Notes under the pieces: generated by a model | The model's database searches: none | The model's input: the letters and a program-made list of their open reading frames with translations, nothing else | Told to the model about the DNA's origin: nothing | Position numbers and translations under genes: made by a program | Assembly (NCBI RefSeq): GCF_932526225.1 | Contig: NC_064047.1 | Span: 4,837,501-4,897,500 of the forward strand | Direction: 5' to 3' | Length of the DNA: 60,000 bases | From: Nematostella vectensis | Lineage: Eukaryota > Cnidaria > Anthozoa > Actiniaria > Edwardsiidae | In this document: piece after piece, positions 21,001-36,000 of the stretch | Layout of the letters: each line of letters begins with the position of its first letter | Numbering within the stretch: the stretch's first letter is position 1

Positions 21001-24000
21001 CTACACCAATAGCACATGTTCTGGTATGACTTGCCCCAGTAACTACAAACTTGCAACAATCGTCACCAAACCAGATAGCCAATTTGCTGAGTTAATTTCC
21101 AGCGCAGACTTTGTCAACGTTGTAACCAATGTGACATGTAAGCGGAACGAAACAACTGGCTTTTCCTCGTGGAGCCCTGATGTAACTAGGCAGTTTTGCC
21201 GGCGCCTGAATGACCCACCGACGAATCTTACTCTGTCCGGTAACACGCTACTGGAGCATGCCGCAGTTGGGACAGTTATCGGGACTTTCTCAGCGCTGGA
21301 TCCGCAAGTTGGGCAGGAAATTGTCTTCAATGTAACATCCTCGTTGTTCTCAATAAACGGCACTAAGCTACAAAGCACTTGGCAAGATCCTAACCTAAAC
21401 GGACCGATATCCCTTAATAACGGTGAGGTAGCAATAACAATCAGAGCTACTGATAATGGGAATCCGCCCATGTGGCGTGAGCAAGAGTTTAAAGTGCGAA
21501 TATTGGATGTCAACGACCCTCCTGGGAATATCTCGTTGTCGAATCATACTGTGAATAAGAATGCTCAAGTAGGTTCACTTGTAGGGGTTTTCACCGCTAT
21601 TGACGGTGATGACCCAACGGCAACCCCTTCTTCAAACTTCACCTGGGAGCTAACGAATTCTAGCAATGGACTTTTCAAGTTGAATGGATCAAACCTGGTG
21701 GTAGCCAAACCACTTAATAATGTTCCCCAAAATCAAATTCAAATTGAAGTCAAATGTACTGACTCGGGTCAACCTTTTGAAAACGCAACGCAGAAGTTCG
21801 TAATATACTTGATAATGTATGACGATTATCATGCCAGCATCACATATCGGCCGATTTCTGTAAAAGAGGACGCATCGGTAGGAACAACAGCTGGAACTCT
21901 GACAGCAACACAGTCTTTGGCCTTACCGGTCACTTTAAGTATAAATCACTTGAATAACACTGTTCTTGAGAAGTTCAAAATTGGCGCAACGACGTGCAGC
22001 ATTACAGCTGATACGGCAACATGCACCGCGGATATATTGGTCAAGTCAGAACTGGATTTTGAGGACAAAAGCACGTTTACTTTCACCGCCTCTGCTAATT
22101 TCTCTAAAGGAGTAGTAACACGTGAGTTTACCATCACAGTTAAAAATGTGAACGAGGCACCAACCGACATATATCTCAATGGAACACTCACTGTGCCCGA
22201 GAACGCTGTAGCGGGCGCGATTGTCGGCTCATTCTTGGTAAGTGAGTTAATTATGTGTTTTTCAGACCTCTAGAAGTCATGATAAGTCGTGCGATAAAAA
22301 ATCAAACAGCTGGCTTAGCAATGCTGTTACTGTTTGTACACCATGTTGGAACATACTGGCGGATGTTGGGAAAATGATTCATGTCAAAATTTTGTCTAAC
22401 AGTTCGACAATATTTACTTTGTCTTGTTACCATAAAGCGAGTTACAGCCGCAGAAACTGTTATCAAATATTACTGACAGTACATTTTGTGGCTTCCTGTA
22501 TAACAACGGCACACAACCAAATGTCATATATCATTACTATTGAACTGGCATTGGAAATCCTTGATATGACCATGCTCAAAACTTTCTATGATGTAGAGTC
22601 TTGGTATAACCATGTATAACCAAATACAGAATTTTCTTTTCATCAAATCATAGGTAACAGACCCTGACAAGACCCAAACACATAACTGCAGCTTGGTTAA
22701 TAGCGCCCAGTCTACGGGCAGTAGCTACTTCACGGTCGAAAATGGCACAGTGCTTGAAGTAAAAGGAGAGCCTGTAATAAACTACGAGAAAACGAGGCAT
22801 CTAGCAATCAAGGTCACGTGCACAGACGACGGCGATCCCAACCTGTCAACCACGAAGGACTTTAATATCACGGTTACTAGTAAGCCCATTTGTTATTACA
22901 AATACGATATCTTCCGCATTCTCTCTAATCTTCTTTTATTTATACTTTATCGATATCAATCCACAAATTTATATCCGGCCAAACATAGACATGGACATTT
23001 TATTATGACATAAGGGAGCCTTAAGACCATCAATCCCAGAGCTGTTTCTTTTCAAAGATGTGTTTTGTGTCCCTTCCGGGATGATCTTACCCCCCACCCC
23101 CTCCCCCCTCGTTGATCCTTCCCCCTCTCCTTTTACCACCCCAGTCCCCCGTCTTGTATCCCCCGCCCTATCCTCGTTTTGCTCCCGCTTGTCTTTCTTG
23201 AGCCGAAATAGTTGTTGTACTCATCGACAGACCAAAACGAGCCACCGCTGCAGGTATCGATCACCAGCCAAACGGTACCAGAGAACTCTCCGCTTGGTAC
23301 CTTGGTCGGGTCGTTATCATGCGAGGAGCCTGACAAGCTTACAAATGACAAATGCACCTTCACTATTGATAGCCAAAATTATGCATTCCGTCTTGGATCC
23401 GATGGCAAGAGCGTTCTAGTGAATGGTTCCCTTGACTACGAGGTGGAACCGGTGATTGACATTGTTGTCGTGGCAACAGACAAAGGAGGGCTTTATAAGA
23501 AAGTAAAGCTTCAAATCAACATTACAGGTAAAGAGAAAATAGCTAACAACCTTCTTCGTTCATAGGAGATAATAAATTAGTACTTTATTCAAATGTTTAA
23601 TATCTATAACCGGTAAATTGCGTCACAGCAACTTACCCACTAGATTATTTTTATTTTATAACAATATGACCTCATTATACGGCTTCCTGTCACGGCGCAA
23701 TCTCACTCCAGAACACTAACCGATCAAAAAGTCACATTATGAATTCCTGCTTTCTTTTATTCTTGCCTCCATCCCCTGTATCAAAATGGTCAGTCCTTTA
23801 CACACCATGGGCTTGAACGATGGAACTACCCACTTTGTTACTCATCGCTTGTAATCAGTCCATTAGACAACATACAGTAACGATGGAACTACTAACTTTG
23901 TTACTCACATGTTATCAGTCCCTTACAAGCCATAACCTTGAACGATGGAAGTACTCACTTTCTCCATCATTTGTTATCATTAGACCAGAACGACGCCCCA

Positions 24001-27000
24001 ACCGGGATCAATCTACCAGGGAATGGAGGAGATCTTAGCGTCTACGAGAATAGCCGGTCAGGAACGGTCATTAGTGCAATAAAACTTGTCGACCAAGATG
24101 GAGATCCGCCCAGTTGCTCTCTGACGGACGATGCCGGGGGACGCGTGGCGGTCCAGGGGACTAATCTAATTACGGGCTCAGCAAACTCGGACTTCGAGGA
24201 GTCAGCAGTTCTCCACATAACGCTCAGCTGTTCCGATGGGAAGGTCCAGAGTATCCAGAAAAGCTTTAATATAACTGTTAAAGGTAAGAGTCCCCAAATA
24301 GACGCCTTCGAAAGCAATAAAATGTGGATTAAAAAATGCCAATCAACTACTCCTGCGATATTGTTTCTAATCGAAAATACAACGGTTAGTTCGCGAGAAA
24401 ACTTCAAAATAGCAATCTACGAATAAAGTCTGTTACGTTATTGACGATATTTGATTGAAAATATCTTGGTTACTTGGTTGAATTAGCCGATGGAAATGGA
24501 TGCTTTGTGTGACTCGCCATTGAGCGGAAGCATAAAATTGCGACACGATTTGGCCTTTTTTAAGACTTCCCCTACAAGCTGCGTCTGCACCACATAATCA
24601 TGATGTATGATTAAAAACGAGCCGTATAAAACTCGAGTCGCAACAAATGCCACTTCCTAAACGATACCATGTGGGTATGCTCTTTGAGGAAATAAATATA
24701 AATCTTGTAATATTTTCCCATTTTTAGTTCCTTTCCTCGAATTTCTTTTTCAGATGTAAACGAAGTTCCAACAGATATCACCCTAAGTCACCGACAAGTG
24801 CTTGAAAACGAGGCAAATACTCGAATTGGAATCATCACAGTCACGGACCCTGATGTCAACCAATCACATCGCTGCACGGTTTGTGACGTCATTGATGAAG
24901 GGCGTTGTGATGCTAGTGCAGATTTTATAGTCGACGAAAGATTACAACTATTGACGTCAAGAGGCCTCGATTTCGAGTCCGGGCACATTCGGCGGATTGT
25001 GATCAACTGTACTGATAACGCCACAAGTCCACAGATGCCTTTATCCGTGGAAAAGGCCTTTAACATCACCGTTATTGGTAAGTTGCACACTACTAACCCC
25101 AAAAGACCATTAGACACCCTAGACGTACAAAATTACCAATGTAGTCGTATTCAAGACACACAAACAACGCCCATGAACAACCTTATCTTTATGCTTCTAG
25201 CAGATGACGTCACATGCATAAAAGCCTTAAGTGTGACGTCATTGCACGGATTTTATAGAAACCCTCTTCGATATTATTATTGTAGTGCCGTCAATGCGCA
25301 TGGAGATTAGGTATAACTTTTGGTGCCCCAACAACACGACAAAGTACAATCAAAATTAAAAGCATTAACAGAAACAATATACACAAATAAGCAGCGTTTA
25401 CCAATGCTATGGATTGGGGGAGGGCAACATATCAGTCAATCTTGTTTTAAAAAATGTAGTTCTTCTACCCCGGTCACATCCTTAGTAGGCATTACATACA
25501 ATATTTGGGAGTCTGGTTCAATCAGTATTTTCGTTTTTTTTTATCGCTCTAGAACTATGTAAGTTGAGTGGCAGCCATCTTGGATATGGAGCCTAGTCCC
25601 TAACGTTGTAGAATACCACAGGTCTCCCTCGCGCTCGCCATAAGCTCTACACCATTTAGAAAAACGACAGCCATCGATTGATATGCTTTGTGAATAGCTC
25701 TCCATACAACTATTTTAAATCTAATTTCCTGAGTGGTTGAGCGCCATAGGAGAGTGAGTTAGCTGATGACTGCCATTGTGTGATTTCAGATGTGAATGAG
25801 CCACCAACCAGTGTGTGTAGTTCGCCGTTTGAGCAGGCGATCCGCGCATCTGTCGGGTCAGTGGTCGCGCGTCTAAGTGCTGTAGATCCTGATAACGCTG
25901 GCTCCGTCAAACAGGCGCTGACATACAAGATTATTACGGGCTCAGGAGTGTTTCCCTTCCAGCTCTTCAAGAACATGATTTTCAAAACTGCAGTGAGTTG
26001 ATATTTGCTTTATGGCAACTTCATAACACATCCTGAAAGTATGTAATAATTCATTGTAAAGGCAGCTCGCACAACGTGATTACGTGATTAATATGCCATA
26101 TTTTAGAGTGGTGTGTAGCATTGATACTCAAGTTTTCATTTCCATTAGTAAAAAAAAACTAAGGAACTTAGTTAACTAATCTATTAGAAAATGTTAGAAT
26201 ATACAGTGTGTCAAATGATAGAAAATATCATTACCCCATCCTCGTGGACCCAGGGCGTCGCGGAGATCGGGCAGACAGGGAGCGCGAGAAAAGTCCTTTT
26301 TGTTTCTCGCGCGCTCCCTGTGTGCCTGATCTCCGCGTCGCCCTGGGTCCCCAAAGATTTCAATACCTTCCTCAATAAATTCCTCAAAGAAGAAACGATC
26401 GGTACTAAAATACACAATACATCCCGGATGGGAGGTGAGTGGGTAAGAGATACACGTCCAAGTGTACTTAAATGGCACTGGCAATGCAGGGGCGGATACA
26501 GGGGGGGGGGGGTGGATTGGGTGGATATCCACCCCCCTTTTTGAGCAAAAAAAGGGAAAAGTCACTTTGTTTGAAGAAAATAAATGTCTGGACGGGAGGT
26601 ACTGTCCATGTGCCTTCGCCTTCTTGACTTTGCTGAAGCGACAAATCCAATTCAGCTTGAAGTATTGTTAGATCTATATGACCTACCAAGAACCACTGCA
26701 TCGTTATAAGCCGCCTATCCGGCCATTATCCACCCCCCATTTTGAAATCCTGGACCCGCCCGTGCAATGTCATGTGAAGCTCATCTCTGTTCTTCTCTAT
26801 TATATCAGGATGTCATTCAACCCACGAACTTTACATTTTCCATTCAAGTGACTGATGATGGTCGAGTTGTCACGGATGTCTCCCCAAACGGTTTAACCTT
26901 CAATGTCAGCAAGCCCAACACTGTAGTCTTCAACTGTTCTTTAGCGGTCACAGGTTAGTTTGGCATCCCATCATTCCACTTTTATAACCTGTAAGCAGAA

Positions 27001-30000
27001 TTAAGATCAAAATCATTCATTTTTGCATTAGTTAATACATTTTTACATAATGGACTTTTTGACTGAGCTTCTAAGTTGGCCACTTCTAGTTAATTTTTTT
27101 TACATTTTTACATTGGCCTCATCTGATAGCATTAAAGCTCTTTGGATCTCCCATTGTTTTTATTAATTCATTTTGTTTATCTACTTCATTCAATGATTGT
27201 ATTTATATATCTTTCCTTAGCTGACTTCATGTCAGACGCCCTTGACCTTCGCCCGAGCGTGGTGTCAGTTCAGTCCAGGGATAACTCGTTGATTGGTCGA
27301 CTCTCGCTTCCGAAGAAGTTCCCTAATGAGACATTCAAGTACTTGCTGAACTCAGATGAAACTGTCCCGTTCGCTATCAACGGTGATCAGGTATTTAGGG
27401 AAAAGACAAAAAAGCGTAATCTCCCTAAAAAGGAAACAATAACAGAACCCAGTCAATAAGGGTGGGGATTAGGTAGATTCTATACCGAGGCCTTATCCTG
27501 AATTACGCTGAATCTACCAATCAAAGGAACACACTATTAGCTGCCACGCAGTTCAATGGAATGGGAAAAGTATCACTGTGTTAATGTCACGGTAGTTTTC
27601 TTTTATTGCCATTTTTTTATAAGATGTCAAAGACGTTTTCAAGATGTTTAATTTTATTTCCTTATTGTCAGGTTTTTGTTAAAAGTATTGCCATGAAGGA
27701 CTATGCTTTGATATTCGAGAACAAGTCAGCATTTGTATATTTGGACATAAATGCTGAAAGCAGCCAAGGTGTCAATAGAAGCGAAGGGCATTTTGTCAAG
27801 ATTTCTGGTGGGTAGATACCTAGCGAAACATGACGTTTTCAGCGAAACATGACTAAGTTTTCAACCCAACTTTCCCCCTCCGAAAATGAAACGCGAGCAA
27901 ATGCGACTGGGAAGAGTTTCCGCTTCATCATTTGCCTAGGCGGATTGTTTTGCGGGGGGGGGGGGGGGGGGGGGGGGGGGGCGGGGGCGGACCCCACCCT
28001 GCTCATTTGCAAGGATGAGAAATTACGTTGGTAATCATTGAATCTATTGAATTGATTAGTCGCATTTTTAAGGAGTGATTGAATTATGACTTTTTTGTAT
28101 ATTTAGATCAAATAAGATTGGTAGTGACCTATTTCCCAAAGCTCAGGAAAGGCTTAGAATGTGAGAAAATTAATTAATCTATAAACTTCGGTCAGTAAAT
28201 TACTGTTGGACCCACCCTGCATTCTTCTCTGGGCACGCATCTGCAGAAACTATAGCGTTGTCTTTGTCACACAAGAAATGTTCTAAAGCTTATAATTTCA
28301 TCCCACGCAGATGATGTTCCGGAGATGAAAATGTGTCTGGTCAAGAAAAGCATCGAGGAGAAGAAGCCCCAGGGGAGTATAGTGGGGCAACTATTGATGG
28401 AGTATGGAGCCCCTCCCCTGTACCAGTGTTCTATGACAAGCTGTTGCAATCAGATCGGAAAAGTCAAACCGGACACTTTCCCCTATCATTGCAAGGTAAA
28501 ATTATAAATCAAGCATGTTGAACAAATAAAGACAAAGTACATTTTTTTAAATCAGTAATTGAAAAAAGGCGTGTATTAATTTTCTTTCTCTTTTGAAGGT
28601 TGACGAATCGGCCATTGGCGCAGGTCCGCAGCATAATGTCTCAACACTTTTCGAATTTGATTCAAGCTTTTCACTCCGCACTCGTACACAGCTAAGCTAT
28701 CAAGAGTTCAATCTGACTGCTGGTGTCATCCAAATCCCATACAGTTGCTATGACGACCAGCGACCATTGCAGCTCTTGAGGAGAACTTTCAATGTGACAG
28801 TGCTAGGTCAGTAATTGCAATGTATTTTCTAGGTTGCGATTTCTTTAAAACTATTGAGTTTTTATTTTGTGCATAGTGGGGATTCTATTGTTGTTTCTAT
28901 TTAAACTTTATTACCTAAAATAAAATAACGTCGTAGTATATTATTCTGGCGTGCTAAATGTACAAGTCTTCTAGACAAAAAAATATTACAGAAGAATCAT
29001 TTAAAATATAAGCTAGTTTATTCCAATGCTTACAGTAAATATATTCATTTTATAAATTCAAGTTTTTTTCACACTTGAACACAAATTAACAAAAAATATA
29101 TGTATCCCAGAGTGCAATGCTACCGGACACTGCCCTCTCGCCCCAGACTGCGCGCGGTGTGATCATGGTGGCACGTGTGTCGATAAAGAGAACGGGTTCT
29201 CATGTCGCTGTCCCGCGGAATACACGGGAGAAAGATGTGAGGTGGATATCGACGACTGCGCATCTGAGCCGTGCCAGGTAATGGCTAATAAAATAACATA
29301 ATGAGATACTAGACCAACAAGCTAACCGAGTTTTCAACATTGAACATCAATTTTTTATGTATTTTTAAGTACCAAAGTTGTGAAGGTGTTGCCTTCCTTC
29401 GTTCAAAAACGTCGTTTTCGTTTGTTTCACACAAGACTTATAAATGCATACGCATATAAATCTGTGTTCGTTCTGGACGTTTTTTCTTCTGCTGATGGAC
29501 AGGGAAAGGCTTACTATATAAGCACTAGATATATTCATATCAATATTTGGGTTGTATCACCGCTTAATGTAACAACTGCCGCTTAATGTAACGCTAACGC
29601 TTAATGTAACAAAAATCGACGCGTAATGTAATATAATTATAAATTTAACCTAGAACGAAAATACTCATATCTCGGGAAAGAAACATCGTCGGGCAACCAC
29701 ACGTGGAGAATATCATAAATGTGTCAGGGGGGGTACATATATAATCATGTGAGGTGTGACGTCATCGAGCGCGAGCCACTATCACTAGGAAAACAAGCTC
29801 CGAAAGCTAGCGAAAACCGACGAAAGCTACACAAAGGGAGCGCTTTCACAGGTGCTTGCTCGAGTGTAACGCTTATTTTAACTTTTGACAGGATACATAA
29901 CTCGTCAAAGAAATGATATGTTTTACCTCTATTTATTTATTTTAGCATCCCTGATTATAGTCAGGATTTGCCTTTATTTATTGATTTTTATTTTTTATTG

Positions 30001-33000
30001 GAGGAGGAGGATGGGAAAGGGAACGGGTTTCAAAGTTTAGTCCCTGTGCCAGTCAAATTACAAGATAAGGAAAAAGCCAAATGCACAAAATACTTTTGAC
30101 TACTTTTCCAAGCCAAGGTGCGACTTCTACATGTAAGGTCTTATATCATTATCCCGTAATGGCGAATATTTGCTCGCGGAAAAGTCCGATCTTCATACTA
30201 GGGCTTTACTCAGACAAATAACGAAATAGATTTGCTTTTTGATCGAAAAAAGTTCAAAGTTTGTATTTGGCACTGCTTTACTAAATGGCGTGATTCTAGT
30301 GCGAGAAGACAGCTAATAATCTACGATTTTTGCAAGACAGTGTCAATCACCGATCAACTCCGTGTGTATAGCTGGTGTGGTTGAAAACTTGTCAATCAAC
30401 GATCAACTCCGTGTGTATAGCTGGTGTGGTTGAAAACTTGTCAATCACCGATCAACTCCGTGTGTATAGCTGGTGTGGTTGAAAACTTGTCAATCACCAA
30501 TCAACTCCGTGTGTATAGCTGGTGTGGTTAAAAACTTGTCAATCAACGATCAACCCCGTGTGTATAGCTGGTGTGGTTGAAAACTTGTCAATCACCGATC
30601 AACTCCGTGTGTATAGCTGGTGTGGTTGAAAACTTGTCAATCACCAATCAACTCCGTGTGTATAGCTGGTGTGGTTAAAAACTTGTCAATCACCGATCAA
30701 CTCCGTGTGTATAGCTGATGTGGTTGAAAACTTGTCAATCACCAATCAACTCCGTGTGTATAGCTGGTGTGGTTAAAAACTTGTCAATCAACGATCAACT
30801 CCGTGTGTATAGCTGGTGTGGTTGAAAACTTGTCAATCACCGATCAACTCCGTGTGTATAGCTGGTGTGGTTGAAAACTTGTCAATCACCAATCAACTCC
30901 GTGTGTATAGCTGGTGTGGTTAAAAACTTGTCAATCAACGATCAACTCCGTGTGTATAGCTGGTGTGGTTGAAAACTTGTCAATCACCGATCAACTCCGT
31001 GTGTATAGCTGGTGTGGTTGAAAACTTGTCAATCACCAATCAACTCCGTGTGTATAGCTGGTGTGGTTAAAAACTTGTCAATCACCGATCAACTCCGTGT
31101 GTATAGCTGGTGTGGTTGAAAACTTGTCAATCACCGATCAACTCCGTGTGTATAGCTGGTGTGGTTGAAAACTTGTCAATCAACGATCAACTCCGTGTGT
31201 ATAGCTGGTGTGGTTGAAAACTTGTCAATCACCGATCAACTTCGTGTGTATAGCTGGTGTGGTTGAAAACTTGTCAATCACCGATCAACTCCGTGTGTAT
31301 AGCTGGTGTGGTTGAAAACTTGTCAATCACCGATCAACTCCGTGTGTATAGCTGGTGTGGTTGAAAACTTGTCAATCACCGATCAACTCCGTGTGTATAG
31401 CTGGTGTGGTTGAAAACTTGTCAATCAACGATCAACTCCGTGTTTATAGCTGGTGTGGTTGAAAACTTGTCAATCACCGATCAACTTCGTGTGTATAGCT
31501 GGTGTGGTTGAAAACTTGTCAATCACCGATCAACTCCGTGTGTATAGCTGGTGTGGTTGAAAACTTGTCAATCAACGATCAACTTCGTGTGTATAGCTGG
31601 TGTGGTTGACAACTTGTCAATCAACGATCAACTCCGTGTGTATAGCTGGTGTGGTTGAAAACTTGTCAATCAACGATCAACTCCGTGTGTATAGCTGGTG
31701 TGGTTGAAAACTTGTCAATCAACGATCAACTCCGTGTGTATAGCTGGTGTGGTTGAAAACTTGTCAATCACCAATCAACTCCGTGTGTATAGCTGGTGTG
31801 GTTAAAAACTTGTCAATCAACGATCAACTCCGTGTGTATAGCCGCTGTGGTTGCAAACTTGTCAATCAACGATCAACTCCGTGTGTATAGCTGGTGTGGT
31901 TGAAAACTTGTCAATCAACGATCAACTCCGTGTGTATAGCTGGTGTGGTTGAAAACTTGTCAATCAACGATCAACTCCGTGTGTATAGGTGGTGTGGTTG
32001 AAAACTTGTCAATCAGCGATGAACTCCGTGTGTATAGCTGGTGTGGTTGAAAACTTGTCAATCAACGATCAACTCCGTGTGTATAGCTGGTGTGGTTGAC
32101 AACTTGTCAATCAACGATCAACTCCGTGTGTATAGCTGGTGTGGTTGAAAACTTGTCAATCAGCGATGAACTCCGTGTGTATAGCTGGTGTGGTTGAAAA
32201 CTTGTCAATCACCGATCAACTCCGTGTGTATAGCTGTGGTTGACAACTTGTCAATCAACGATCAACTCCGTGTGTATAGCTGGTGTGGTTGAAAACTTGT
32301 CAATCACCAATCAACTCCGTGTGTATAGCTGGTGTGGTTAAAAACTTGTCAATCACCGATCAACTCCGTGTGTATAGCTGGTGTGGTTGAAAACTTGTCA
32401 ATCAACGATCAACTCCGTGTGTATAGCTGGTGTGGTTGAAAACTTGTCAATCAACGATCAACTCCGTGTGTATAGCTGGTGTGGTTGAAAACTTGTCAAT
32501 CACCGATCAACTCCGTGTGTATAGCTGGTGTGGTTGAAAACTTGTCAATCACCGATCAACTCCGTGTGTATAGCTTGTGTGGTTGAAAACTTGTCAATCA
32601 ACGATCAACTCCGTGTGTATAGCTGGTGTGGTTAAAAACTTGTCAATCACCGATCAACTCCGTGTGTATAGCTGGTGTGGTTGACAACTTGTCAATCAAC
32701 GATCAACTCCGTGTGTATAGCTGGTGTGGTTGAAAACTTGTCAATCAGCGATGAACTCCGTGTGTATAGCTGGTGTGGTTGAAAACTTGTCAATCACCGA
32801 TCAACTCCGTGTGTATAGCCGCTGTGGTTGAAAACTTGTCAATCAACGATCAACTCCGTGTGTATAGCTGGTGTGGTTGAAAACTTGTCAATCAACGATC
32901 AACTCCGTGTGTATAGCCGGTGTGGTTGAAAACTTGTCAATCAACGATCAACTCCGTGTGTATAGCTGGTGTGGTTAAAAACTTGTCAATCAATGATCAA

Positions 33001-36000
33001 CTCCGTGTGTATAGCTGGTGTGGTTGAAAACTTGTCAATCACCGATCAACTCCGTGTGTATAGCTGGTGTGGTTGAAAACTTGTCAATCAACGATCAACT
33101 CCGTGTGTATAGCTGGTGTGGTTGAAAACTTGTCAATCACCGATCAACTTCGTGTGTATAGCTGGTGTGGTTGAAAACTTGTCAATCACCGATCAACTCC
33201 GTGTGTATAGCTGGTGTGGTTGAAAACTTGTCAATCAACGATCAACTTCGTGTGTATAGCTGGTGTGGTTGACAACTTGTCAATCAACGATCAACTTCGT
33301 GTGTATAGCTGGTGTGGTTGAAAACTTGTCAATCACCGATCAACTCCGTGTGTACAGCCGCTGTGGTTGAAAACTTGTCAATCAACGATCAACTCCGTGT
33401 GTATAGCTGGTGTGGTTGAAAACTTGTCAATCAACGATCAACTCCGTGTGTATAGCCGGTGTGGTTGAAAACTTGTCAATCAACGATCAACTCCGTGTGT
33501 ATAGCTGGTGTGGTTGAAAACTTGTCAATCAACGATCAACTCCGTGTGTATAGCTGGTGTGGTTAAAAACTTGTCAATCACCGATCAACTCCGTGTGTAT
33601 AGCTGGTGTGGTTAAAAACTTGTCAATCAACGATCAACTCCGTGTGTATAGCTGGTGTGGTTGAAAACTTATCAATCAACTATCAACACCGTGTGTATGG
33701 CTGGTGTGGTTAAAAACTTGTCAATCAACGACCAACTCCGTGTGTATAGCTGTGGTTAAAAACTTGTCAATCAACGATCAACTCCGTGTGTATAGCTGGT
33801 GTGGTTAAAAACTTGTCAATCACCGATCAACTCCGTGTGTATAGCTGGTGTGGTTGAAAACTTGTCAATCAACGATCAACTCCGTGTGTATAGCTGGTGT
33901 GGCTGAAAACTTCAAAGTCAACTATCAACTCCGTGCGCCTGTACGGATGTAGTCACACATTTCAACAGTCGTTAGGTTTCCGCCCAGGTATAAATAAGTT
34001 TTAAATAACAATCAAGCAAGGAACGATTCGGAAGTTTTTTTTTTAATTCTACCCGCGCTGTGTAAAAAAAGGCGACATTTGTCGGTAACAAATTTACTCT
34101 AATTTCGTCGGATAATTTAAGGGGTATCAGTTTTTGAATCGCAATCGTTCATCGACTTGCTCGCAAGTTCTCGCAATGGTCGGACATGCTTGGCTAGTTT
34201 AATTCGAGTGCTTGGTTCTTTCCGGATCGTCAAATTTTCCTTCAAAATGCTCGGGTCGCAGAAGACATAACCTCAAAGAGCTCTTAGAATGTAATACCCC
34301 CTCTGTTTAGCGTTATTTTGAGAGATGATCAGAAGGAAAGGCCTTCTAAGACACCTCAATCACGTTATTCATTATCAATTTAAACAAGGTTTAACAGGAA
34401 GTTTGCCGGTAAACAGATTTTTTACAGAGCCCTAAGCGACAACAGATTTTCGTTTGATTTTGACCTCAAGAAAAATTGTCCTAAGTTTGGTCGTGTCACA
34501 ACTCACGTAGCTCAAGACATATGATTTTTCCTATGATGACGTAGCCAATGACGTCATGTCACATGTCCATTTTGCTGGACCCCATTGACCTCAAGACAAC
34601 TTGGCCTAAGTTTGGTAGTGTCACAACTCCCGTAGCTCAAGATATTGATATTCGTATTTTTGATGACGTCATTGATGACGCAACTCTAAATGAGCGCCCC
34701 GTTACACCGCCTTGACGCTTAGACGACTTACCCTAAGTTTGGTTGTCTTGCGAATTGTTCTTTCGAAATCTATCAAAATTCTATATCCAAATTCATGGTT
34801 ATTACATTAAGTCCGTTAAGTCCGTTATTACATCAAGCGTTGAAAATTTCTTACGTTAAGCGTCAACTGTTTTTACATTAAGCGTTGATTTGTTCTTACA
34901 TTAAGCGTTAGTGTTACATTAAGCGTTAGTGTTACATTAAGCGGCGATTTTTTGTTACATTAAGCGTTAGTGTTACATTAAGCTGCAGTTGTTACATTAA
35001 GCGTTAGTGTTACATTAAGCGGCGATTTTTGTTACATTAAGCGTTAGTGTTACATTAAGCTGCAGTTGTTACATTAAGCTGCAGTTGTTACATTAAGCGT
35101 TAGTGTTACATTAAGCTGCAGTTGTTACATTAAGCGTTAGTGTTACATTAAGCGGTGATTTTTGTTACATTAAGCGTTAGTGTTACATTAAGCGGCGATT
35201 GTTACATTAAGCGTTAGTGTTACATTAAGCGTTAGTGTTACATTAAGCGTTAGTGTTACATTAAGCGTTAGTGTTACATTAAGCGGCGATTGTTACATTA
35301 AGCGTTAGTGTTACATTAAGCGTTAGTGTTACATTAAGCGTTAGTGTTACATTAAGCTGCAGTTGTTACATTAAGCGTTAGTGTTACATTAAGCGTTAGT
35401 GTTACATTAAGCTGCAGTTGTTACATTAAGCGTTAGTGTTACATTAAGCGTTAGTGTTACATTAAGCGGCGATTGTTACATTAAGCGTTAGTGTTACATT
35501 AAGCGTTAGTGTTACATTAAGCGGCGATTTTTACATTAAGCGTTAGTGTTACATTAAACGTTAGTGTTACATTTAAGCGGCAGTTGTTACATTAAGCGGT
35601 GATAAATGGGTGACCTTCAAACCCGCTCGGTCAATCTCTTGGAGGCCTGGGTCTTAGGGCTTTTAAAGATTAGTGAAATAAATATTTTACCAAGCGATCA
35701 AGTTTTTCTTGACAAATTCTTGCCGCGAGTCTCAAATTGACAGGAATCAGCATTTTCCACCATGTTTTCTGGAGATCAGGGAGCGGGAAATCTTAAGCAT
35801 ATTTAAATATGGCATCAATGTCCATATAAGGCGATACATACGAAGACACTATCCGTGGTGAATGTTTGCGATATGCGCTGCGGGATCATGAAAAGTGTGA
35901 CTACGCTATCATTAACTAGCACGAGAAAACTCCTAAATCTAAGTATGTTAACTATTTTCTCATATTAATCCGTTGAAAAATTTGCTTTCAAAAATCAAAG

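Larger units (their letters stand above)
29563..35604. mobile_element. 6-kb foldback-type element in the EGF intron
   Basis: The left end tatcaccgcttaatgtaaca and the right end tgttacattaagcggtgata are inverted, and both are made of short subrepeats (gcttaatgtaac / gttacattaagc). The left arm is about 75 bp; the right arm has expanded to about 800 bp (34,800-35,600). The ends abut TA. Between them lie the 49-bp minisatellite and two copies of a 110-bp unit at 34,457-34,670. No coding frame is present. The single-element reading is inferred from the matching ends. Confidence 0.6.

Noticed and set aside
30340-33930. Regular array resembling CRISPR
   Set aside because: Units are contiguous 49-bp copies without unique spacers, in a eukaryotic intron.
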